Part shown: piece by piece, positions 45,115 through 57,710 of the stretch
Layout: the number at the start of each line of letters is the position of its first letter
How positions within the stretch are numbered: the stretch's first letter is position 1
Origin: Magnaporthiopsis rhizophila
Taxonomy: Eukaryota; Ascomycota; Sordariomycetes; Magnaporthales; Magnaporthaceae
DNA: 64,000 bases
NCBI GenBank assembly: GCA_003049465.1
Contig: PYSS01000010.1
Coordinates: forward strand, 434,001 to 498,000
Direction of reading: 5' to 3'
Made by a program: the position numbers and the translations under genes
The notes under the pieces: model-generated
What the model was told of the DNA's origin: nothing
The model's database searches: none
The model's input: only the letters and a program-made list of their open reading frames with translations

Positions 45115-48100
45115 TTACCAAAAGCTTTCTGTTAGTATTTTTTAAAAATTTTTGGCGCACCTTTTAGGTTTATTTTTTCCTCCCAAATACTTTTTTCAAT
45201 TTTATATCCTGCTTATTTAATTAAATAATGCTTAATTTTATTAATAATATTTTTGTTCAGGATTTTTTCGATTTTATATTTTTATTTTGGGTTAATTTCT
45301 ATTAATTTGTCGCTTTTAAACCCTAATAATGCTGGTTTAAACAAATCGATATAAAAAACTGGGTGGTTTTTTATAATTGGTAACAGCTAAAATTCGTAAT
45401 TAATATCGGAAATCTTTTTTAGGATTTTGAACGGTCCTAATTTTTTATAATTTAGCTTATTATTTGGTCGTTTTGTTTTGATATTGCGTCGAAAAAGATA
45501 AATATTATCCCCTTTTTTAAAAGTTGGTTCCTCGATCCTTTTTTTGTTAGCCTGCATAGATATGCGTTGTTACAATTCCTTTAGTTTTGCCTGAAAATTT
45601 TTATACAGCTTGGTAAGCTTTTTCACCTGTATTTCCGCTATTAAAGCATATGGTTCTGCCCTGGGCTTTTTGTATACCGTAAATATAAATCCATAATTTG
45701 CATAAAATAGCATAATCCTTATATTTTTGTGCATTAAACTATTATATACAAATTAAGCTATAAACAATAATTGTACCCAATTATTTTGTTTATAATTAAT
45801 AAAATAATATAAATATTGCTTTATAATTTAATTTGTTCGTTTTATTTGTTTATTTGTTTAAAAATGATAAACTATAAAAAAGGCGTGTTTTGCGCCTAAA
45901 CTAATTATAAATTATTTCCAAAATTTGCTATTAAACAGCTTATTTTGGTCCATGATTATATATTTTAGCGTTCCGTATTTTGCGATCATATTTCGGATAA
46001 AAATATAAATTAGTTTTATAATTTTTGCGTTTTTTTTAAACGGCAAATATATAGCATATTTGGTAAATTGGTTAATTATTACCATAATACTATTGTACTG
46101 GACATTTGTAAGGGGTTTTTTTTAATTTTGGTAGCCCTGTGACAAAATCCGCTGTAATTTCCTGCTAAGCCTTGTTAGGCACCGGCAAAAGCTAAAATAA
46201 TTTATAAGGTTTGTGCTTATTGGCTTTATTTTTTGCGCAGCTTTTATAATTTTTAATTACTTTTTATATTTTGGCGCAGGTTTTTATAAATCTGTGATAT
46301 TATTATAATTTTTTCCAGGTTTTAATTATCCTTTGGTATTTACAAGCCATTTGGCCATGGATTTGCTGGATTTTTTCAAGGGTTCAATTTTTTTGGGGTA
46401 TAATTTTTGCTAATATTTATTATACTGGAATTAAAGACCTATCTGGTTTTTGCGCTAGGATCGTGTGCATTTTTGGCAGTATTTCGTTTTTATAATTTGG
46501 TATGCGGCTTAGCGCATTTGTTTGCCCATTTTCCGACCATTTTTTGTATTTAATCCTAAGGTTATAATTTTAAAAAAACTGGCTTCACCGGATTTGTTAT
46601 TTATTTAATATTTAGCAGGTGGTAAAATGTGCCAGGTTTTTGTGATCCGTGTGAATTATAACCTAATGGTTTGTTTAGCACAAATATACCTTTTATTTTT
46701 CCAATGCTCGAATAATAGCTATAAACTTTTTATTATAAATTGGGTAATTCAGTTCCGGTTTATTAAATTTATATAACAGAAAGGTATAGGGGTGCAATTT
46801 TTTATTATTATCCTTTTAATCGAGTTATGCCCCGATTGCAAAATCCAACGCATCGATTTTAACCGCGAAAGGTTTGTTTGGGTTTGATAAAACTAATATT
46901 GGTTTTTATATTATGGTTTTTTTTAGCAGGTTAAAAGCCTTTTATTTTTGCATCCCCCAATAAAACTGGGTATTATTTTTAGTAAAATTCGTAAATAAAA
47001 GCATTATTTTGCTAAAATTTCGGATAAATTATCGGTAAAAGTTTAAAAAGCCCAAAAAGCTTTGTATTTTTTTAGCATTGGTCGATCTGGGCTATTCTTT
47101 TATATTTTGCACCTTTTTTGGTTCCATCCATATTTAACCTAGCATAACCATATATTTTAGGAAAATTATTTCCTGTGCGTGCCACGCATATTTTTCAGGT
47201 TTGATTAAAAGTTTCGCATTTTGCAACTTTTGCAAAACCTTATGCATATGTTTCTTATATTTTTCCAGCATTTTTAAAAATACCAAAATATTATCCAAAT
47301 AAGCAAATGCGTAAATATTCAGGCATTTTTGCAATATATGGTTAATTATTTGCTGGAACGTGGCTGGTGCATTAGTAAATCCGAAAATTATTACCAGTAA
47401 TTTGTATATTCCCAGCCGGGTTCGGAAGGCAGTTTTTTATTTGTTTCCTTTTTTAATCCTTAATAGGCTATATGCTTTGCATAAATCCAAAGCTATAAAC
47501 TATTTGGCCTTACCGAGCCTATTTTGTAATTTATCGATAAAAAATAAAAAATACCGGTCCTTTATTATAGCCTTGTTTAACGGATAATAATCGATATACA
47601 TCCGTTCCTTTCCGTTTTTTTTTTAGGACGAATAATATTCCGTGCCCTACTGGAAAATCCGAAAGTTGGATAATGCCTTTTTGCAGGTTTTTCGCAAATT
47701 ATTTTCGCAATAATTTTTGCTATTTAGGATTTAACCGGTACAATTTCTGGTAACTAAATTATACTTTTGGTTTAAGCTTAATTTTATGGTCGAACGGCCC
47801 ATATTTTGGAAATATAATCTCCAGGTTTTTTTTGGAACAACCTCCAATACTTATGGTACTTTTTAAGGACACTTTTCAAATGCTAGCGCACCTGTTTATT
47901 AGGCGGATCGTAATTTTAATCTCGATTTTTTATTGCCTCCGTTTCCTAACCTTTATTTTTAATTGTATTTTTTTTTGGATCGCGGTTCTAATTATATTTT
48001 TTTTTATAACCCGCCTTTTATTTTCGGGATTTTTTGCTATTAAAGCTGATATTGCCTGATAAATATAATTTTGTTGGTACAGTTTGCCAGGGTTAATTGC

Positions 48101-48785
48101 TAAATTCTGCTATTATTATAACAATTTTATCTGGCTTTTATTTTTTATGGTTCGGGGCCCGTGATTATTGGGCTTTTTTGCTTTCCGATAATAATTTCCT
48201 TTATTAAATTTCCTCCGAAACCCAATTTATTAGGGAATTAAATTCCTTAAACCAGGGGAGATCCAAAATTAGGTTTTTTTCTTCTATATTAATAATATCC
48301 AGGGTAACCTTACAGGTTTTTTTTGCAATTTTGAACCTAAATCGATCTATTTCCGAATCGATTATTCTATTATTATAAATAACTGGTTTTTTTTCCACGG
48401 TTCCAAAACCATATAGCTATTATTTCTAATATATCGGTATACCGTACCTTATTATTATTCCTGGTATAATATAATTCCTGTTAAATCCGTAATTAACCAT
48501 TATTATTAACTGTTATTTTGCCACTTAATTACCTTTTTGATATAAAATAAATAATTTGCCGTAATTTTTGTTAGGATCCTTTTGATTTGTTTTTTTTTAT
48601 CCGTACCAAACCTTTATTCCGGTAAAATACCCTAATTTTTTGGCTTATACTGGTAACCGGGGTAAAATTATCCAGTTTGCTAATTTTTGGCCTTTTTTTT
48701 AACATAATGCTTATATTCTGATTTTTTACAAATATAATACAGCAATAACCCTGTTATATATATTATAAAATAATAAAGTGCTAAA
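45115..48785 (-). pseudogene. pol relic of retroelement C
   Basis: Minus strand. Protease at 48398-48204 (FGTVEKKPVIYNNRIIDSE.., VTLDIINIEEKNLILDLPWF). Reverse transcriptase 47700-46950: FVLKKNGKERMYIDYYPLN near 47650-47590, GFTNAPATF near 47390-47360 and YLDNILVF (YxDD, second Asp now Asn) near 47300-47276. RNase H near 46900-46700, integrase near 46400-45850, chromodomain near 45340-45150. The frame is fragmentary with many TAA/TAG stops. It is bounded by R1 on the left and R3 on the right, both of which inserted into this element. Confidence 0.85.
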
Positions 48786-49279
48786 TATTACAAACGGTTC
48801 TCTGCTCCTAGGGTAAAATACGCTAGGAAAGGTGTTAAGCAGTATAATCTTCACAAGGTTGCTTGTGCTGGGAAACTGGAATAGTAACAAAAATCTCGAT
48901 TGTTTGCCCAAAAGATTACTTTGGAGCTAATTTAGATTAATTAATGCCAAAGCCTCAGTCAAAAATTATCCGACACAGTAAAAAACCTTTACCTTTATAT
49001 ATCCGTAACCCTTTTGTACCATATTTTTTTGGATCTGTTGCTTTGTTACAAATCCATAAATTTTTAAATCTATTATTTTGTTACAGATTTATAAATCTTT
49101 GGATTTATTATTTTGCTGCAAATCCACAAATCCTGATTAGGTAAATACCTGGTTATATAACCTTTTGCACCATTCTGGCTTTAATTATTTAGCTTTTAAC
49201 TTTTATAACTGCAGGATAAAAGTATTATACTGGGGGTTAGCCCTAACTTTTTTGCCTTTTGCCAGTTATGGTTATAATA
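48786..49279 (-). repeat. 3' LTR of R3
   Basis: 494 bp. On the plus strand it runs from TATTACAAAC to GGTTATAATA, both ends altered from TGTTA/TAACA by transitions. Confidence 0.9.
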
Positions 49280-49639
49280 TCAGGTTTCCCCTTTTAGGCC
49301 AAATTTTTTTGGCCATATTTGCAGCTTTATCCTTTTATTAATAATAAATATTTCCTTTTTTTACCATTTCCCATTCTCTTTTTTTTTAACAAAATGTTCG
49401 GTCGGGTGCAAAAATACCGTTTTGCCAAAAAAATCCTTCACTGTAAAAAGTTTTTAACTGTTATTTTTTTTCGTTTTTTTGATATACCTTCCTATTTTTA
49501 TTGCAAATTTTTAAATTGCGCCTTATGTGCGGCCTTTTTTCAAAATTCCTTTCGGTGCATAAAATATTTTCGTATTAACCGTTTTGATTGCAACATTTTA
49601 AATTCCTCGCCTGTTAAATTTCGGAATATTATAATTTAA

Positions 49640-49917
49640 TATAATAAGCTGAAAACCAAACTGGAAAAAGCAAAAAAAAAATCCTTTATTTGTAATAATA
49701 AAAACAAATATGGTTAAAAAAAATAATACGTGCTGTTTGTTACAAAATTGATAATATTAAAAAATTGGAGCGGATTAAGCAGGAAAAAGCCAAAAAAGCG
49801 GCTGTTTAAGCCCCTATCGCTTTTCCAAACCTGCTAGCCCCCAATTTTTCTCCATTATTTCCAGGCTGGGCCAATTATAAGATTAACCCTAACCTTAATT
49901 TATTAACCCTATTTTAA
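49640..49917 (+). pseudogene. Antisense coiled-coil frame relic in R3
   Basis: Opposite to pol, in the 3' region. It keeps ELERIKQEKAKKAAV, a TAA, then APIAFPNLLAPNF..LFPGWANY. Homologous to 37473-37784. Confidence 0.6.
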
Positions 49918-49959
49918 CCAGGTAAATTATTTTAATACTGGCGTTTTAAATTAAAATTT

Positions 49960-52900
49960 AAATTTTAGCACTGGTATTAATTCCTTTCCAAAAACCTTTT
50001 ACCGGTACTTTTCGAAAACCTTTAATATACCCTTTAGGTTTATTTCCTTTTCCCAAATATTTTTTTCGATTTTATATCCTGCTTATTTAATCAAATATTA
50101 TTTGGTTCCGTTAATAATATTTTTGTTCAAAATTTTTTCGATTTTGTACTTTTATTTTGGATCGATTTTTATTAATTTGTTATTTTTAAACCCTAATAAT
50201 ACTGGTTTAAATAAATTTATATAAAAAATCGGATAATTATATATGATTAATAACAGTTAAAATTTGTAATTAATATTAAAAACCCTTTTTAAAATTTTAA
50301 ACGGTTTTAATTTTTTATGGTTTAATTTATTGTTTGGTTATTTTATTTTAATATTGCATCGAAAAAGATAAATATTATCCCCCTTCTTAAAAGTTGGTTT
50401 TTTGATCCTTTTTTTATTAGCCTGTATAAATATGCATTATTGCAATTTTTTTAGCTTTGCCTGGAGATTTTTGTACAGTTTAATAAATTTTTTCACCTAT
50501 ATTTCGGTTATTAAAATATATAATCCTGCCCTGGGTTTTTTATACACCGTAAATATATACCCGTAATTTGCATAAAACAGTATAATTCCTGTATTTTATA
50601 TATTAAACTGTTATATACAAATTATATTATAAAAAATAATTATACCCAGTTATTTTGTTTATAATTAACAAAATAATATAAATATTGTTCCATAATTTGA
50701 TTTGTTTATTTTATTTATCCATCTGTTTAAAAATAATAAGCTATAAAAAAAGCATGTTTTGCGCTTAAATTTATTATAAATTATTTCCAAAATTTGCTAT
50801 TAAACAATTTATCTCGGTTTAAAACCATATATTCCGGTATTCCGTATTTTGCAATTATATTCCGGATAAAAATATAAATTAGATTTATAACTTTTGCATT
50901 TTTTTTAAATAATAAATATATAGCATATTTGGTAAATTGGTTAACTATTACCATAATATTATTGTACTGGATATTTATAAGGGGTTTTTTTAATTTGAAT
51001 AGCCCTATAACAAAATCCGCCGTAATTTTTTGCCATATTTTGCTGGGTGCTGGCAAAAATTATAATAAACCATAAAATTTGTACCTGTTAATTTTATTTT
51101 TCGTATAATTTTTGTAATTTTTAATTGCATTTTGTATTTCGGCACAAATTTTTATAAACCTATAATATTATTAAAACTTTTTCCAGGTTTTAATAACCCC
51201 TTGGTATTTATTAATTATTTGGCTATAAATTTGCTGGATTTTTTCTGGGGTCCAATTTTTCTGTCGGGTTATTTTGGCTAATGCCCGTTACGCCGGAATT
51301 AGGGATCCGTTTAGTTTTTTGGCCAAAATTGCGTATATTTTTGGTAACATATCTATTTAATGGTTTAATCGATAGCTTAAAACATTCGTTCGGCCGTTTT
51401 TTAACCCTTTTTTAATTTTAATTCGAAGGTTATAATTTTAAAAAAACTAGCTTTATTAAATTTATTTTTTGTTTAGCGCTTGGTTAATAATAAATTGTGA
51501 TAAATTTTTATAATTAATATATATTATAATTTGGTAATTGGTTTTGCACAAATATATCTTTCATTTTTCCAAAGTTTTAATAATAATAAGGAGCTTTTTA
51601 TTATAAATTTAATAATTTAGCTTAAATTTATTCAATTTTTGCAAAAAAAATATACAAAAATATAATTTTCCTTAATCGTTTCGCTATTTCAGCTATTTTC
51701 CGATAGCAAAATTTGATACATTAATTTTAACCTCGAAAAATTTTTCTGGGTTTAGCATTGCTAATACCGGTACTTAAATAATAGCTTTTTTTAGCAATTT
51801 AAAGGCTATTTATTTTTATATCCCCCAATAAAATTAAATATTATTTTTGGTAAAATTTATAAATAGTATAACCTTTTTGTTAAAATTTTGGATAAATTTT
51901 CGGTAAAAATTTAAAAATCCTAAAAAATTTCGTACTTTTTTAACCGTGATAAATATAGGCCAATTTTTTACCGCTTATATTTTTTTGGGTTTTATCCGAA
52001 CTTTTCCTTATTTAATAACAAATCCGAGAAAAACCACCTTTAAAAAATGCCATGTATATTTATCTGGATTAATTAAAAATTTTGCGTTTTGCAATTTTTA
52101 TAATACTTTATATATATATTATTTATATTTTTCTAGCATTTTTGAAAAAATCAAAATATTATCCAGATATGCAAGGGTAAAAATATTAAAATATTTTTGT
52201 AATATATGGTTAATTATTTGCTGGAATATGGCTGGTATATTAATAAGCCCAAAAATTATTACCAGTAATTCGAAAATTTTAAATTTGGTTCGAAAAGCGG
52301 TTTTCCACTTATTTTTTTTTTTAATTTTTAACAGGCCATAAATTTTGCATAAATTTAGGGTTATAAACCACCGGCTTTTTTTAAGCCTATTTTTAAACTT
52401 GTTAATTAAAAATAAAGGATACCAATTTTTTATTATTTTTTAATTTAACGGATAATAATCGATATATATTTGTTCCTTCCCGTTTTTTTTGGGAACAAAT
52501 AAAATCCTATATCCTATAAAGAAATCGGAAAATCTGGTAAATCCTTTCCTGATTTTTTCCTTAAATTATTCCTGTAATAATTTTTCCTATTAAGGATTTA
52601 ATTGGTACAGTTTTTAATATTTAAATTATGCTTCCGGTTTAAACTTAATCTTATAATTAAATGGTTCATATTTTGGTAATACCGTTTCCAAATTTTTTTG
52701 GAACAGTTTCCAATATTTATGGTATTTTTCAGAAACGTTTTTAAATCCCTTTTTGGTAATTTTTTGCTTGTTGGATTTGTTTATATCCGTGTTTATTGGT
52801 ATTTTGGTTAGTGCAATTTGCCAGGATTAATTGCCAAATTTTGCTGTTATTATAATTGCCCTTTCTGGCATCCGTTTTCTATTATCCGGGACCCGTAATT

Positions 52901-55480
52901 ATTGGGCTTTTTTATTAGTTAATAGCAATTTTTTTTATTAAATTTGTTCGGTAACCCAATTTATTAAAGGGTTATATTTTTTAAATTATAAAAAGCCTAA
53001 AATTAGATTTTCCCCTCCTATATTTATAATATTCAGGATTATTTTGCAAATTTTCCCCAGGAGTTAAAATTTAAATTAATCAGTTTTAATATTAATTTTT
53101 CCTTTATTAAATGTGATTAATTTCCATTTTATTATTATAAAATTATATGGTTTTTTTTTTTAATATATCGGAATGCTGTACCTTTTTACCGCTTTTGGCG
53201 AAAAATAGTTTTTTTGGGCTTTATAATCGATTATAATTTTTATTTTTTGCTTTTTTTAATATATTATTATCCTAATATATTTATACTGGTCGATAATTGT
53301 TATTATTAAAAATTTTGCTGGTTATTGCTTTATTTGTGCCTTATTTTCGGGTAAATTTTTTAATTTTTTGCTTGGGGCATTTGCTTTTGGGCTTTAATTA
53401 TTTTTGTTAATCGGGCAAATTTATTTGTCCAGGCCTTTGTTTTTTTTTTTATATATACCTTATATTTCGGTTTTTTATATATCTGGTATATAAAAATTCC
53501 TATTAAGCATATTATAAAATATGCTAGCAATAATTTAAAAATTGCTGCAAAATTTTTATAACCCATTTTTGTTATTTATTATTTCGAAAATTAATATTTT
53601 TATTATAAGTATTATACTGGTCCTTTTTTTTTTTCGTGGGAAAAAATTATGTTTCAGCTTTTTAATTATATACCACCGATAATTATTATACAAATATTCA
53701 GCTTAAAAAAGTTTATTATAATAGCCCGTATTAAAATCCATATTTTTATAATTTAATATATATAATTGCGCTAATTGCTGGTTTAGGTTCGGAATATTTT
53801 CGAATAATGCCCCGTAATAAATAACCGATTAATTATTTTTTAACCAATCCAAAGGTTTTTTTTTATTGTTTTGCGCCGGTTTTTTGCATATTAAACCACC
53901 GATAAATTTGGGCTAATCCCAAAATTATTAATTTATTTCCAAAAATTTAAATAAAATATATATTTTTCGTATTTTTTTTTTGGTTATAAGGGATTATTTT
54001 TTTGTATCGATTAGTTATTAATTAAATTTTTGCTAAAGTTTTTTAAAATTGATAATGTATTATTATTATTATTTGTCAAATTTTTTATTGGTAAAATCTG
54101 TTTTTGTAATTTTCCTGAGCGCTATTAGGTTTAATTTTTTTTTTGGGCTTATATTAAATGCATTTGGCCCAAAAATTGTTTTATTTTTATATTTGTATTT
54201 AAATTTTCCTCGAAATTGTTAATCGAAATGTTTAATACGCTTTTGTATTAAATTAATTTTTTAAATTTTTCCGAAATATGCATTATTATATTATTCTTTT
54301 TTTTAAATATTATAAGGTTGGTATTTATCCTAATTTTTTTTTAGTTACCGAATTAAAATTAATCGATCCGTTATATTGCAGTAATTTATCGTTTTAGGTA
54401 ATATTTTATAATATTTTTATCGGAGCAATGGATTATATAATTTTTATTAAAATAATAAATTTAATTAAACGATATTTTAAAATATAGGTTTTTTTTTTTG
54501 TTTATTATATTATTTTAAATAAGGCCGGAATTATAAGTTCGTTTTTTTTGCGCATTTTTTCGGCAAAAAATAACCGTTTATTAATTTTTTTGCGGATAAT
54601 TTTTTTTAATGTATTTTTTTTTTCTTATATTTGAAACATTTCCCGTTTTTTGGATTTTTAAACCTGATATATTTTTGTTTTTTTTGCTAATATATAATTT
54701 TAGCGCTAAAATTTATAAATCCAGGGTATATACTGTAAACCGTAAATTATTATTATTTTGCCTTTTTTTGGTTAATTTTATTATTTTATGCTATTAGTTT
54801 GGTTTGTTAAACTTTTTTCTCGAAGCAACATTTGTATAATTTATTATTAATACGGACGGCCATAATAATATAATTAACAAAATTTTCAGGTTATTTTTGT
54901 TTGGATAACTTATTTTTCATATTATTTTTTAACCTTTAATAAAGCTGGATTATTTTGGTATTTTTTATTTAATTAAGCTTATTAATCAATTATTAAAATT
55001 TGGAAATATAGATTAATGCGGGGCCTTTTTGCCAGAGCTAGAGCAATTCCCTTTCGGCCACCCGTTTTTTATTAATTTGTCCAAAAATTTTTGCGATTTT
55101 TTTTCCGAATTTTTCGAAATCGGCAAATACCAGTTTGGTTTTTTTTTTGAACTTATTATGCCCTTTTAAATAATCGGACCAAATAGGTTCGAACTAATCC
55201 TTAACCTTATTATTTAGGTGCGTAACTGTATAAGTAATTTTTTATTTTTCTCGCTAAAAATAATCTTGATAAAATAAAAAATACCCCTTATATTTGGTTA
55301 AAAACATTTTAATTTTGCTTTTTTTTTTATTATATTTATTAGGCAAAAAAAATTTATAAAATTTAACGGCAATATAAAGTTTGGTTTAAATTTTTTTAAA
55401 TTTTTCGATTTTTGTAATAAATGCTTATATGGCCGCCGAAAAATTGTTGTACAATTTGCCAGCAATAATAATACCCTCGG
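49960..55480 (-). pseudogene. gag-pol relic of R3
   Basis: Minus strand, 5' end at the right. Gag traces near 55180-55030 (FEPIW, then a KGHNKFKKKT block) and a Gag C-terminal stretch at 53566-53360 (PKYKVYIKKKTKAW). Protease near 53050-52950. Reverse transcriptase 52530-51850 (GFINIPAIF in place of GLTNAPATF near 52260-52230). Integrase core at 51056-50781 reads ITADFVIGLFKLKK, NQFTKYAIYL, then a KYGIPEYMVLNRDKLF block that keeps the catalytic-region Asp. Chromodomain near 50165-50000. Stops and amino-acid changes are those expected from RIP; no reconstruction given. Confidence 0.87.
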
Positions 55481-55553
55481 GTTTTTTGCTTACGATTAAT
55501 ATAATTATTATTGCTCGTTATTTTTGGTAAATACTAAACAGGATTAATCAAAA

Positions 55554-56047
55554 TATTACAAATGGTTTTTTGCTTTTAGGGTAAGGTATATTAGGAAAAA
55601 TATTAAGCAATATAATTTTTATAAGGTTATTTGTGCTGGAAAACTGGAATAATAATAAAAATTTCGATTATTTACCTAAAGGGTTGCTTTGGAGCTAATT
55701 TAGGTTAATTAATGCCAAAGCTTTAATTAAAAACTATCCAATACAATAAAAAACCTTTATTTTTATATATCCGTAACCCTTTTGTACCATATTTTTTTGG
55801 ATCTGTTGCTCTGTTACAGATCCACAGATCCTTGGATCTGTTGCTTTGTTACAGATCCACAAATCCTTAAATCTATTACTTTGCTGCAGATCCACAAATC
55901 CTGATTAGGTAAATATCTGGTCACGTAACTTTTTGCACCATTCTGGTTTTAATTATTCAGCCTTTGGCTTTTATAACTGCGGGGTAAAAGCGTTGTGCTG
56001 GGGGTTAGCCCCAGCCCTTCTGCCCCCTGCCAGCTATGGCCGTAACA
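55554..56047 (-). repeat. 5' LTR of R3
   Basis: 494 bp. Better preserved GC content than the 3' LTR at its right end (GCTGGGGGTTAGCCCCAGC, GGCCGTAACA). It shares the GGATCTG tandem units with R1. Confidence 0.9.
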
Positions 56048-56052
56048 CTAAG

Positions 56053-57218
56053 GTAAATATTGCGGTTTTTTCGATGCAATTGCGTAATATAATCTGCCAT
56101 TTAAACAATTGCTATTTTTATTTTAACAGGCCTTAAAGCTTTTTGCCGTTCCTTACTGGGAACCAGTTATTTTTCAGCTTTTTAGGCAAATAATTACTGC
56201 AAGCATAATATAAGCATTTTATTTAAAAACTTCCTGCATACCCCGGGCTATTTATTGCCAGATTTTTATAATCCCTATTAATTATATAATTTTGCTGGTA
56301 TAGGAATGGATCGTTCTCCCAATACCGTGCTTAATACATATTTTCCCCGTAATAAATAATAATTTAATTATTTCGACCCTAATCCAAATGCTAACCATTA
56401 TTCCTTATTGCGGGCACCCTGCAATACAGCTTATAATTTTCGGGTTTTCCGGATTATTAGGCCATATTTCGAATAATAAGTACGCCGGTACTTTATAAGT
56501 ATAGGTATAAACCCTTTAATAAAATACTCCGTTTTTATTTTTAAGCGTGGTGTACATTTCCCCTTTGCTCACTATTTCCGTGCGCTGCTTTTTATGCTTT
56601 TTGGGGTCCTTTTCCGCGGATGCCCAGAATTTTCTCAACTCGAAATTTTTATTTTCCGGCCCTTTGGTCAGGTATATTTATCCAAATAATTTTTGATCGA
56701 AATTTTCTTTTTTGCTCCTAACCGAAATATCCGATACTTACTTTCAGATCAATAACCCTTTAAATATTAATAAGGCCTATCAAAATGCATTTTATTCTTC
56801 CAACAGTGCCGTAATAAGGTTTTGGACGGGCTTTTCGCTTTCGGAGTTTGTTAGTGCTTTGTTAAACCAATATAATTGCCCCGTCCTTTTTGAACTTTTT
56901 TTTTAATCCTTAGTTCTATCCTCCTAAAGCTATAGCCTATCGATTTATCGGATAATTGCCAGCCTTTATTAGGGGTACCAGCCCGATCCGTCCTTATCTA
57001 ATTTATGCATAAGGCACCCGTTATTAAAGCAGTACATCCAGCTAAATAAAATTTCCGGACACAGGTTATTTTCCTGGTCCACGCATCAAATAACTGCTAG
57101 CTATTATTTTTAGGGATAATTCTTTTTAATATATCCCTATTATTTGTATTTAAAGCATTTTTCGTAAATTATTTACTGCTTGTGCCTCCGGTAGGTACTA
57201 AACAGGATCAGTTAAAAT
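56053..57218 (-). other. 5' internal region of retroelement C (unrecognised)
   Basis: About 1.2 kb between the 5' LTR of C and the R3 insertion. The first 20 or so bases after the LTR resemble those of R1 and R3, then similarity ends. Minus-strand frames contain FELRKFWASAEKDPKKHKK and TALITGALCI but no gag motif I know. It should hold the gag of C; the identity is inferred from position only. Confidence 0.45.
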
Positions 57219-57710
57219 GTTATAATTATAAGCCTTTTGTTTTTAAAGTAAAACACTTAAGGGTGGTGTTAAACAGTACTGGTTTTGCAAAATCGCTTTG
57301 CAAATAATCTAGGGTTTAATAAAAATATTATTTATTATTGCTTGCCCAAAGGGATATTTTAAAGCTAATTTAGGTTAATTAATACCGAAATCTTAGTTAA
57401 AGATTATTTAGCATAATAAAAAACCTTGCTTTATATACCCGTGCTTCTTTTGTGCCAAACCCGTGCTATATTTGTTATATCCGTTCTTTTACCTAACAAA
57501 TATATCACTGTGCTATATCTGTTATATCCGCTATATTGTATAGCAAATATATCAAATATATCACCCGTGCTTAAATAAGTGCCTGGTTATGTAATTTTTT
57601 TTAGCTTGGCCTTAGTTATTCGGCCCCTGGCTTTTATAACTGCGGGATAAAAGCGTTCTGCTGGGGGTTAGCCCCAGCCCTTCTGTCCCCTGCCAGCTGT
57701 GGTTATAATA
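57219..57710 (-). repeat. 5' LTR of retroelement C
   Basis: 492 bp on the plus strand from TGTTATAATT to GGTTATAATA. It carries the ATATCTGTTATATCCG repeat shared with 36653-37097 and the solo LTR. Confidence 0.88.

Larger units (their letters stand above)
48786..56047 (-). mobile_element. LTR retroelement R3, same family as R1, 7262 bp, minus strand
   Basis: 494-bp LTRs (left 48786-49279, right 55554-56047); flanks CTAAA (48781-48785) and CTAAG (56048-56052) are a 5-bp target duplication with one G-to-A change. It is inserted in C between the 5'-side region and protease. It is an inverted copy of R1, with 3.7 kb between them. Confidence 0.92.
36653..57710 (-). mobile_element. LTR retroelement C, chromovirus-type Ty3/gypsy, minus strand, doubly interrupted
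   Basis: The 5' LTR is at the right (57219-57710), the 3' LTR at the left (36653-37097). The flanking five bases are CTTGT (36648-36652) and TTTGT (57711-57715), a target duplication differing by one C-to-T change. Removing R1, R3 and their duplications leaves about 6.5 kb. Its protease, reverse transcriptase, integrase and chromodomain read on the minus strand at 48.7-45.1 kb. The segment next to the 5' LTR is unlike that of R1/R3. Confidence 0.85.
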
